This document shows, piece after piece, positions 16,281-22,732 of a stretch of 23,416 bases of DNA. The stretch comes from Burkholderiales bacterium UBA2459 (lineage in GTDB: Bacteria; Pseudomonadota; Gammaproteobacteria; Burkholderiales; Burkholderiaceae_E). The DNA lies in NCBI GenBank assembly GCA_002342365.1, contig DDPV01000015.1, forward strand, positions 19,525 to 42,940, given 5' to 3'. Below the pieces are notes generated by a model. It saw only the letters and a list, made by a program, of their open reading frames with translations, did not search any database and had not been told where the DNA came from. The stretch's first letter is position 1; every line of letters begins with the position of its first letter. Both the position numbers and the translations under genes were made by a program.

Positions 16281-16847
16281 TCAGCGCTTCGAAAGTCCGA
16301 AAAAACCACCTTGGGCAAAGATCAATGGTTCGTGATCACTGGCTTCAAAGTACAACACGCGGGCAATCACGACGCAGTGATCGCCAGCGCTGTGAATGAC
16401 ATCGGTGATGCAATCAAAACGGGCGCTGCAGTGGGCCAGAAGCGGTACCGATTCGAGGCTGATTGCCTCGCACGGAGGCGCAAAAGCGGGCGCCTTTGCT
16501 TGCCCAGATTGCATCGTTTGTTCGTCTGCAGGTCTTTGTCCGTATCGCAATGGAATGCCTTCAAACTTGTCGCGACCCGATTGGGCAAAACGCAAGGCCA
16601 GCTCTTGCTGGTTGTGCGCGAGCACATGAATACGGTGCGCCTGACCTACCGCAAAAGCATCAAGATGTTGCGAGTGGCTGGAGATTGACCACAAGACAAG
16701 CGGGGGGCTGAGCGAAACTGAATTAAAGCTGCTTACGGTCAGCCCAACCGGGGTTTTGCGCGAGGGCGACTGTCCGATCACCACCGTCACGCCGGTGGGG
16801 AACTGTGCAAGCGCATGGCGAAAAGCGCTGTGGTCCGGACCGCTCAC
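16281..16847 (-). CDS. Flavin reductase (HpaC-like FMN/FAD reductase component)
   Basis: The 188-residue protein has the split-barrel flavin reductase domain. FPTGVTVVIG and VGLTVSSFNSVSLSPPLVLW form the flavin-binding half, and SAGDHCVVIARVLYFE carries the conserved GDH of the NADH-side strand. It supplies reduced flavin to two-component monooxygenases. Candidate partners in the window are the acyl-CoA-dehydrogenase-fold oxygenase at 1626-2879 and the luciferase-like enzyme at 18620-19732, both in other transcription units. An insert around residues 105-130 (KAPAFAPPCEA and flanks) is longer than in minimal reductases. The start is GTG, overlapping the upstream dehydrogenase stop by 4 bp (GTGA). 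Family assignment is sure; partner assignment is inferred. Confidence 0.88.
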   Translation of the reverse strand: MSGPDHSAFRHALAQFPTGVTVVIGQSPSRKTPVGLTVSSFNSVSLSPPLVLWSISSHSQHLDAFAVGQAHRIHVLAHNQQELALRFAQSGRDKFEGIPLRYGQRPADEQTMQSGQAKAPAFAPPCEAISLESVPLLAHCSARFDCITDVIHSAGDHCVVIARVLYFEASDHEPLIFAQGGFFGLSKR

Positions 16848-17749
16848 GCCTTCTCACCGACCATTTGCTCGAGCACCGCCATCACAGAGGCTGTGTCCTG
16901 CTCACCGAGACCCAGCGCTTGGGCAGCGTTGTAAATCGGAACGCTTGCAGCAAAAAGCGGGGCAGGAGTTTGGGTGAGCATCAAGCTCTGTCCGATGATC
17001 GCCATATCCTTTTGCCAAAGCGATAATTTCATTGTTGCCTCCTGCCAGTTGCGCCTTGCCATGAGTGGCCCACGCACCTGAAGCATCCTTGAGGCCCCGG
17101 CGCCTTCGCCCACAACCCGAACCACGTCGGCGGGGTCAAGCCCGAGACGCTTACCAAGCAGAATCGCTTCAGCAGCGGCGACATTGTGTATCGCAACAAG
17201 CAAATTGGATACCAGTTTCATGCGCATGCCGTTTCCGAAGCGTCCAACATCGATTTGGGCTCGCGAAAAGGCCCGAAAGACGGGCATCATGCTCGCAATC
17301 GCTTTGCGCTGGCCGCTTGCGTAGACGATCAGGTCGCCAGCGCGGGCCTGGGCGCCGGTGCCAGACAGTGGGCAGTCAAGCAAATGAACACCAAGTTTTG
17401 AAAGTCGCCGGTGCTGTTTTTGCTTGACCTCAAGTGGCAAGGTGCTGGTTTCAGCAAGAATGCAGACCCGCTTGTCTGCCTGTCTGCTTTGATGCGCATG
17501 AATCGCATCGCAAGTGGCGTCGAAGGCAGCACTCGAGGGCAGCGAACTTATCAGGCGTTGGCTGTGTCCGAGCAGCTCATCAGGGCCCGATACGCATCGA
17601 ACGCCTGCTCTTTTAGCCCTTGCGATTGCGTTGGCATCCGGGTCCAATCCAAAAACCGTAAATCCCTTACTGATCAAATGATCAGCAAGAGCGGAACCCA
17701 TGATGCCTAGTCCGATGATCCCAACAATGCCCTGATTCGCTTGGTTCAT
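16844..17749 (-). CDS. NAD(P)-dependent 3-hydroxyisobutyrate dehydrogenase-family oxidoreductase
   Basis: The 301-residue protein begins with an NAD(P)-binding Rossmann motif, GIIGLGIMGSALADHLISKG. The substrate-binding segment DCPLSGTGAQARAGDL matches the DAPVSGG motif of beta-hydroxyacid dehydrogenases. GNGMRMKLVSNLL contains the catalytic Lys, and WQKDMAIIGQS is the typical C-terminal KD motif. The family oxidises or reduces beta-hydroxy acids such as 3-hydroxyisobutyrate, tartronate semialdehyde and glycerate. Here it may act on a semialdehyde or beta-hydroxy acid late in the pathway. ATG 17749 is chosen because the Rossmann motif starts about ten residues later; the open frame extends to 17824 but would overlap the divergent gene. 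It is the first gene of a four-gene operon. The exact substrate is unknown. Confidence 0.88.
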   Translation of the reverse strand: MNQANQGIVGIIGLGIMGSALADHLISKGFTVFGLDPDANAIARAKRAGVRCVSGPDELLGHSQRLISSLPSSAAFDATCDAIHAHQSRQADKRVCILAETSTLPLEVKQKQHRRLSKLGVHLLDCPLSGTGAQARAGDLIVYASGQRKAIASMMPVFRAFSRAQIDVGRFGNGMRMKLVSNLLVAIHNVAAAEAILLGKRLGLDPADVVRVVGEGAGASRMLQVRGPLMARRNWQEATMKLSLWQKDMAIIGQSLMLTQTPAPLFAASVPIYNAAQALGLGEQDTASVMAVLEQMVGEKA

Positions 17750-17761
17750 GCTCGGTCTTTG

Positions 17762-17794
17762 TTGATCCCCCGGTTCGCAAACCCTAGTATAGGG
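17762..17794 (+). promoter_or_regulatory. Predicted sigma70 promoter with a palindrome over the -10 box
   Basis: TTGATC (17762-17767), a 17-base spacer and TAGTAT (17785-17790) form a plausible sigma70 promoter for the plus-strand hydrolase gene starting at 17823. The -10 box lies inside a perfect inverted repeat, CCCTA-GTA-TAGGG (17782-17794). On the minus strand the same palindrome reads TATACT, a good -10 for the divergent operon, although no matching -35 was found. The palindrome could be an operator; that is inferred. Confidence 0.45.
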
Positions 17795-17822
17795 ACAATT
17801 AGTGAAGCCAGGAATCGCAAGC

Positions 17823-18623
17823 ATGAAAACCCAAGTGTCTCGGATTGAGCGACCCGATGGAAGCCTGATTGCATGGCATCAGCTCGGTAGTCTCACAGGC
17901 AAGCCCGTCATCTTTTCAAATTCGCTCGGTGCCGATGTCTCGATGTGGAATGAAGTTGCTGAGGCGCTTGCTCCAGAATTTCGATTAATTTTTTATGACA
18001 CCCGTGGACATGGACAAAGTCAAGCCTCAAGTGCGAGGGCGAGCCTGGATGATTTGTGCGGTGACCTCCTTGCCGTGATGGATGCCGCAGACTGTCCGAG
18101 TGCAGACATCATCGGTCTTTCACTCGGAGGCATGACCGGACTTTTTGCCGCCTTGCGCTTTCCGGATCGGGTCGATCGCTTAATGGCCTGTAACTGTCGG
18201 GCGCGGGTCGATGAGGCAGCGATGAAGTCCTGGGAGGATCGGATTGCAGCGCTTCATGCGGGCGGCGTGAAATCGCTGGTTAAAGCAACCCTCGATCGCT
18301 GGTTTACCCCGGCGTTTCAAGAGACCAATCCGCTGATCATGGAGCGCGTGGCGGCAATGGTGTCTGCAAGCTCCGATCAAGGCTATGAAGCTTGCGTGCG
18401 CGCGATCCAAACCCTCGCTTTGCATGACCACCTCTCCACACTGAGCCAGCCCGTTTTGTATCTGGCCGGTGCGCAGGATATGGCAGCACCACCTGATGAG
18501 ATGCGCGCGATGGCGCAAGCCACACCTCAAGGCAGGCTCGAGGTGCTCGATCCTTGCGGCCATATGGCTTCGATCGAACGCTCGGCCGATTTCGTGCGGC
18601 TGGCTCGGGGGTTTTTGCGATGA
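17823..18623 (+). CDS. Alpha/beta hydrolase, 3-oxoadipate enol-lactonase (PcaD)-like
   Basis: The 266-residue protein has the alpha/beta hydrolase fold. The N-terminal part VIFSNSLGADVSMWNEV and FYDTRGHGQS strongly resembles PcaD, including the NSLG oxyanion region. The likely catalytic triad is Ser100 in GLSLGG, Asp219 in GAQDMAAPP and His247 in GHMASIE. PcaD hydrolyses 3-oxoadipate enol-lactone to 3-oxoadipate in the protocatechuate and catechol branches. A ring-cleavage dioxygenase lies in the next operon, but hydroxyquinol cleavage does not make that lactone, so the enzyme may act on another lactone, ester or cleavage product. ATG 17823 has AGGA about 9 bases upstream; an in-frame GTG at 17802 is less likely. 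Its stop shares ATGA with the next gene. Confidence 0.87.
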   Translation: MKTQVSRIERPDGSLIAWHQLGSLTGKPVIFSNSLGADVSMWNEVAEALAPEFRLIFYDTRGHGQSQASSARASLDDLCGDLLAVMDAADCPSADIIGLSLGGMTGLFAALRFPDRVDRLMACNCRARVDEAAMKSWEDRIAALHAGGVKSLVKATLDRWFTPAFQETNPLIMERVAAMVSASSDQGYEACVRAIQTLALHDHLSTLSQPVLYLAGAQDMAAPPDEMRAMAQATPQGRLEVLDPCGHMASIERSADFVRLARGFLR

Positions 18624-19732
18624 ACCTTGGCATGTTTATGATGCCTTTGCATCCGCCGCAGCGCAAAGCGCATGAGACCCTGCAAGAGGACCGAGAGGCC
18701 ATCATGCTTGCAGATCAACTTGGCTTTTCCGAAGCTTATGTCGGCGAGCATGTCACGGATCTGGCCGAAAACATCACCTCGTCGCTGATGTTTTTGTGCA
18801 GCGTCGCATTCCATACCCAGCAGATACGACTCGGAAGCGGCACCCTTAACATGCCCAATTCCCATCCTGCAGCCATCGCAGCACAGGTGTCGATGATTGA
18901 CCATTTGCTTCAGGGTCGCTTCATTATGGGAATAAGCCCGGGTGGACTGATGTCGGATGCGGAAGTTTTCGGAAACTTTGGTAAAAACCGGATCGATATG
19001 TTTGTTGAATCGATCAATATGGTTCTCAACATATGGAACGGTGAGGCCCCCTACAACCTGGAGGGCGAGTTTTTTAAGGTGAGCACTGCCCGGTCGATGA
19101 TTCCCGAAATTGGTCAGGGCATCATTCTTAAGCCCTATCAGCAGCCGCATCCTCCGATTGTGGTGACCGCGGTGGCACCGTTTTCCAAAGGGGTGACCTC
19201 GGCAGCAGCACGGGGATGGGATCCGATTTCTGCCAATTTCTTGCTGCCCCAATGGGTCAAGTCGCATTGGCCAAGCTATGTGGAAGGATGCGCACAGGCA
19301 GGCCGCGAGGCCAAGCCATGCAATTGGCGTGTGGCGAAGAGCATTTTTGTCACGGACAGTGATGATGCGCTGGCAAGACGCTATGCGCACTCGGCCTCGG
19401 GTCCATATCATTTTTATTTCAAGCAACTGATCCGCAAGCTGGTCGGTTTTGCGGGCCGTTCAAATTTGTTTAAAGCACATGATGCGATTCCCGATGATCA
19501 GGTCACCGCTGAAAGTGTGACTTCGCAACTGGTGATTGCGGGCTCAGTTAACCGAGTGGTCGATGAGATTCTCGCCTTTCGCGAGCAGATCGGTGATTTC
19601 GGTACCTTGCTCTATGCGGGCCATGACTGGCTTGACCCGAAACTTGCCAAACGATCGATGCGATTGATGGCCGAACGCGTGATGCCTGCGGTCAACGCTG
19701 CGATTGGCGCATCAAGCAAACGCGCCGCGTAG
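18620..19732 (+). CDS. Luciferase-like flavin-dependent monooxygenase (LLM class)
   Basis: The 370-residue protein is a TIM-barrel bacterial-luciferase-like enzyme. Typical pieces are the opening MNLGMFMMPLHPP, ADQLGFSEAYVGEHVTD, IRLGSGTLNMPNSHPAAIAA and LLQGRFIMGISPGG. It resembles the limonene-monooxygenase-like branch of LLM oxygenases. These use reduced FMN or FAD from a separate reductase for hydroxylation, epoxidation, Baeyer-Villiger oxidation or amide and ring opening. The reductase at 16281-16847 is the only candidate partner seen. The ATG at 18620 overlaps the hydrolase stop by 4 bp, so the pair is co-translated. A coupled hydrolase and monooxygenase suggests oxygenation followed by ester or lactone hydrolysis, which is an inference. 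The substrate is unknown. Confidence 0.88.
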   Translation: MNLGMFMMPLHPPQRKAHETLQEDREAIMLADQLGFSEAYVGEHVTDLAENITSSLMFLCSVAFHTQQIRLGSGTLNMPNSHPAAIAAQVSMIDHLLQGRFIMGISPGGLMSDAEVFGNFGKNRIDMFVESINMVLNIWNGEAPYNLEGEFFKVSTARSMIPEIGQGIILKPYQQPHPPIVVTAVAPFSKGVTSAAARGWDPISANFLLPQWVKSHWPSYVEGCAQAGREAKPCNWRVAKSIFVTDSDDALARRYAHSASGPYHFYFKQLIRKLVGFAGRSNLFKAHDAIPDDQVTAESVTSQLVIAGSVNRVVDEILAFREQIGDFGTLLYAGHDWLDPKLAKRSMRLMAERVMPAVNAAIGASSKRAA

Positions 19733-19745
19733 CGGAAGCATCCGC
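19732..19745. terminator. Small hairpin between convergent genes (weak)
   Basis: GCGGA-AGCA-TCCGC forms a perfect 5-bp stem directly at the luciferase-like stop codon, in the 50-base gap between convergent genes. It lacks a T-run and is short, so a terminator role is uncertain. Confidence 0.2.
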
Positions 19746-19782
19746 AGCATGAATCCTATGGGTACAAGCCTTTGCCTGAGCA

Positions 19783-20682
19783 TCAAGGAGAAGGATCTGG
19801 GGCGGGAATCTGATCGGCATAACACTGGGCGATTTCTGAGCCGGTACAAAGATGGACTTCAGGCTTTGCAAGTAGCGCATCAAGCAATCGTTCGAGTTGC
19901 GCAATGCGATGTGGCACACCCATGATGTAGGGATGAATGCTGATTGACATCACACGTGTTTGTCTGGCGCTGTCAAGCCAGAGTCGATCAAGCTGCGCAA
20001 GGCCGCGGCTGTAAAACTCCTCGGCGCGATGAGCTTGTAAAAGCATCATCGGAATATCGTTGATTTCCACGGTGTAGGGGACCGAGAGAACCGGCTTCGG
20101 TTTTGCCCTAAGCCAGACCGGCTGATCATCGAGCACCCAATCGGCAACATAACGAATCCCAGCCTTCGACAGGATGTCGAGGGTTTCATCGGTCTGCGTG
20201 AGGCCCGGACTTTCCCAGCCAACTGGTGCTGCGCCGGTGCAGGTTGCGATCGCATCGATAGTTTGTGCAACCGCCTCAGCCTGATCAGCAAGTTGATGCA
20301 TCGGGGCTTGTACATAGCCGTGCCCCATGAATTCCCAGCCAGCCTGGTGCGCAGCCATGGCAATGCGCGGGTAGCTCTGGCAAACGATGCCATTGATCGC
20401 AAGCGTCGCTTTGATGCCGCGTTGCCCAAGCGCCTCCAAAAAACGCCAGAAACCCACGCGCATCCCGTACTCGTGCCAAGCCCAGTTCGGTACATCAGGC
20501 AAAAGCGGCTGACCCATCGGCGGGGACAGGACAGTTCGCGGCATGGGGCGTTCAATCGACCAGTGTTCAACATTGACGATGATCCAAACCAGCATGCGCG
20601 CACCCTGGGGTGCCTGCCACGGAGCGCGGTCAACGATTGCGCTAAACGGCGCGCGATCCGATATCAGTGGCTGCGCCTTCAT
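19783..20682 (-). CDS. NodB-fold polysaccharide deacetylase / PuuE-like amidohydrolase
   Basis: The 299-residue protein belongs to the polysaccharide deacetylase superfamily, in the branch around the cofactor-independent allantoinase PuuE. The usual metal-binding TFDDG is replaced by VNVEHW (37-41 region). The H-x3-H metal motif is changed to GHGYVQAPMHQL (His121, His129). GWESPGLT, VPYTVEINDIP and SISIHPYIMG (His250) are the other landmarks. With its aspartates replaced it is unlikely to be a classic sugar deacetylase. A small-molecule C-N hydrolase is more likely, which suits a nitrogen-containing substrate. There is no signal peptide, so it acts in the cytoplasm. Its start overlaps the dioxygenase stop by 4 bp (ATGA), tying it to ring-cleavage chemistry. 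The reaction remains unassigned. Confidence 0.82.
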   Translation of the reverse strand: MKAQPLISDRAPFSAIVDRAPWQAPQGARMLVWIIVNVEHWSIERPMPRTVLSPPMGQPLLPDVPNWAWHEYGMRVGFWRFLEALGQRGIKATLAINGIVCQSYPRIAMAAHQAGWEFMGHGYVQAPMHQLADQAEAVAQTIDAIATCTGAAPVGWESPGLTQTDETLDILSKAGIRYVADWVLDDQPVWLRAKPKPVLSVPYTVEINDIPMMLLQAHRAEEFYSRGLAQLDRLWLDSARQTRVMSISIHPYIMGVPHRIAQLERLLDALLAKPEVHLCTGSEIAQCYADQIPAPDPSP

Positions 20683-21629
20683 CGCTTGGCATCCTTGCTC
20701 ATGGGCTTTTTCTGCACGGCGATTTTTCGCAGGTGAAAATCATAATGAATCCGGTAATGAGAGCCCTTCAGAACGCGTCCGTCAGGACCGGTTTTGTTGC
20801 GATGTGCGGTAAAGGGGATGATGAGCGCGTCTCTGACACCAAAAACAGCGTCAGAATCAATATAACGATCGCCTTGTTCAAAAACATGCGTTATCAGCCG
20901 ATCGTAGCCTTTCGCCTCGATCATAAAGTGCACGTGAGCGGGACGCATGGCATGCCGTCTCGATGCCTTGAGCATCGTCCCCACCGGTCCGTCGGTGGGT
21001 ACCGGGTAGGCTGTTGGTTTGACGCTCCAGCAGTGAAATGCACCCTGAGGGTCGGTGTGAAAAACGCCTCGCAAGCGCATGGCGCCTTCTAATGATTGCA
21101 TTTGTACGTCGTAGGCACCGCTCGGGTCGGCATGCCAGATATCAACGCGGGCACCCGCTAGACGATGACCTTTGGCATCACTGACAGTTCCTGAGATATA
21201 GAGCGGTTTGCCCTCGATGCCCTGAGCGATATCGGCACCAGAGGGGAAGTGCGGACTGTGTTCGCGGTGAAATGGGCCAAGCACGGTTTGCTCGGTTTCC
21301 TGACCCTGGCTCGGATGATTCAATTGTGTGACCAGTGTCGACAAGCCAAGCGTATCGGAAAGAAGAATGAACTCCTGCCTTGAGTCGCTGCAGTTTTGTC
21401 CGGTTCGTGTGAGGAAATCAATCGCAAGCGCCCATTCATCTTCGCTTAAGTGCACGTCGCGCGCAAATGCATGCAAATGGCTGACCAGGCTTGCCATCAC
21501 CTCCTTAAAGCGCGCCGAGCGTGACGATTGCATACGCTCGATCACCGCAGCCGTGACCGCTTGCGCGCTCAGGTTTCGAGTGGCCAAGGCCTTGGGTTTT
21601 GATGTGGAGGGGTTCACAGCGCGCTCCAT
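20679..21629 (-). CDS. Intradiol ring-cleavage dioxygenase, hydroxyquinol 1,2-dioxygenase-like
   Basis: The 316-residue protein has the helical N-terminal dimerisation/linker domain of catechol-type dioxygenases (residues about 20-110) and then the beta-sandwich catalytic domain. The Fe(III) ligands are visible: Tyr173 in DPSGAYDV, Tyr208 in AYPVPTDGPVG, and His232 and His234 in RPAHVHF. YPVPTDGPVG and the KGYDRLITHVF stretch are those of hydroxyquinol 1,2-dioxygenases, which convert benzene-1,2,4-triol to maleylacetate using O2. ATG 21629 is preferred; the frame stays open to a TTG at 21740, but that extension is basic and not family-like. The start lies inside a short upstream reading frame (21614-21745), suggesting translational coupling. 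No maleylacetate reductase was found in the window. Family sure; hydroxyquinol specificity likely. Confidence 0.9.
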   Translation of the reverse strand: MERAVNPSTSKPKALATRNLSAQAVTAAVIERMQSSRSARFKEVMASLVSHLHAFARDVHLSEDEWALAIDFLTRTGQNCSDSRQEFILLSDTLGLSTLVTQLNHPSQGQETEQTVLGPFHREHSPHFPSGADIAQGIEGKPLYISGTVSDAKGHRLAGARVDIWHADPSGAYDVQMQSLEGAMRLRGVFHTDPQGAFHCWSVKPTAYPVPTDGPVGTMLKASRRHAMRPAHVHFMIEAKGYDRLITHVFEQGDRYIDSDAVFGVRDALIIPFTAHRNKTGPDGRVLKGSHYRIHYDFHLRKIAVQKKPMSKDAKR

Positions 21630-21745
21630 CTGTCTTGAGGCAGCAATTCCTTGCCAGCCAAAAAGTCTGCACCCAAAATTCCAGATGCGCCGACGACTAA
21701 AGCTACGCGTCCTTCCAACTGGTTTCGAGTTCTTCGACAACTCAT
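21614..21745 (-). pseudogene. N-terminal remnant of a short-chain dehydrogenase (43 codons)
   Basis: A 43-codon reading frame contains LEGRVALVVGASGILG, the first beta strand and GxxGxxG nucleotide-binding turn of a short-chain dehydrogenase/reductase. It then runs only about 18 more residues to a TGA. A full SDR needs around 250 residues, and no continuation is seen in any frame because the dioxygenase gene begins there. It has a strong ribosome binding site (AGGAG, 7 bases upstream) and its end overlaps the dioxygenase start by 16 bp. The best reading is a deletion scar that kept the translation start. It may still be translated as a leader that couples to the dioxygenase. Confidence 0.6.
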
Positions 21746-21752
21746 GAGCTCA

Positions 21753-21757
21753 CTCCT
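21753..21757 (-). promoter_or_regulatory. Strong ribosome binding site of the dehydrogenase remnant
   Basis: AGGAG on the minus strand sits 7 bases before ATG 21745 and overlaps the stop codon of the upstream PEP-mutase-family gene. The dioxygenase start at 21629 has no such site, so ribosomes may reach it through this one. Confidence 0.6.
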
Positions 21758-22646
21758 ATTGGGGCACTTGCATGAAGCTATTCTTCAGCCGGGCAAATTG
21801 CTCACCGCGCATCCAGCGCTGTAAATCCTCAGCACTGGCCTGCGCAAGGCTGTAATCGGCCGGATCGCCGCGTTGATGAAGCTGGCAATAGGCCTCGTAA
21901 AGTGCCCTCATCGCTATTGCATAGGCGTGGTGGCCGGTGATCCGCCATCGCACGCGGTGCGCTGCCAGCTGCTCAGAACCGAGTGCGGCAGGTACCGGTC
22001 CGCAGCATAAAGGCAGTTGCGTGGCGCGTGCAATCGCTGCAAGCTGAGCCTCGTTTTCAAGCCCGATCACCATAAGCGCGTCGACGCCACATTGTTCAAA
22101 AAGTTGTAATCGAACAATTGTTTCATCCAGACCCTCGATCCGCAAACAGGAGCTGCGTCCCACAATCACCGTGGCCGCGTTGCTTCGGGCGTAAAGCGCA
22201 GCACGCAGCTTGGCCTGTGCCTCTTCACGACTGATGAGGCGCTCCTTGCCCCTGCCGCCAAAGGCAGCAGGCAGGTCGGTGTCTTCGATGGTGATGGCAT
22301 CGGCGCCTGCATGTTCGAGCTCTTCAACGCTGCGAACCACGTTGAGGGGATTACCAAATCCATGGTCGGCGTCAACAACAAGACTGATTGAACTGGCCCG
22401 ACAAATGTTACGCACGCTGTGCGCAAGTTCGGTAAGCGTGAGAACGATCCAGTCCGGTGCGGCCAGTTGAACATGTGAGGCGATCGATCCAGCGAGAATG
22501 GCGGTTTGAAATCCCACCTCGCTGGCGATGCGCGCTGACACCGGATCAAACACCGTAGCCGGAGTTTCGCAAACCGATCCGCTTAAGGCGGCACGAATGG
22601 CCGAAACAGTCGGCCGCGAAGTTGGCAGGGCAGGGGCAGGGATCAT
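21756..22646 (-). CDS. Isocitrate lyase / PEP mutase superfamily protein (oxaloacetate decarboxylase-like)
   Basis: The 296-residue TIM-barrel protein matches the PEP mutase/isocitrate lyase superfamily. SLVVDADHGFGNP carries the Mg-binding Asp92 and Asp94, AITIEDTDLP carries Glu121, and TVIVGRSS carries the substrate-side Arg164. The KKCGH catalytic-cysteine motif of isocitrate and methylisocitrate lyases is absent, so it is closer to the oxaloacetate decarboxylase-like group. Such enzymes break or rearrange C-C or P-C bonds in small alpha-keto or hydroxy acids. It is the first recognised gene of the unit with the dioxygenase and the PuuE-like enzyme. It probably handles an oxo-acid product late in the pathway. 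No strong ribosome binding site precedes ATG 22646. Superfamily sure, exact reaction not. Confidence 0.85.
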   Translation of the reverse strand: MIPAPALPTSRPTVSAIRAALSGSVCETPATVFDPVSARIASEVGFQTAILAGSIASHVQLAAPDWIVLTLTELAHSVRNICRASSISLVVDADHGFGNPLNVVRSVEELEHAGADAITIEDTDLPAAFGGRGKERLISREEAQAKLRAALYARSNAATVIVGRSSCLRIEGLDETIVRLQLFEQCGVDALMVIGLENEAQLAAIARATQLPLCCGPVPAALGSEQLAAHRVRWRITGHHAYAIAMRALYEAYCQLHQRGDPADYSLAQASAEDLQRWMRGEQFARLKNSFMQVPQ

Positions 22647-22732
22647 CGGCTTGACTCAGAATGGAAAGCCTTCGGGATCGAAAACCTTCAGCTGCAACTC
22701 TACCAGCGCACGCTGCAGCCTGTCAGCTCTGC

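Noticed and set aside
16076..16318. Minus-strand 80-codon frame with several cysteines (FCLDC) spanning the gap before hyuA
   Set aside because: It overlaps the end of the reductase gene and the start of hyuA, has no recognisable motif beyond scattered cysteines and no clear ribosome binding site; most likely chance.
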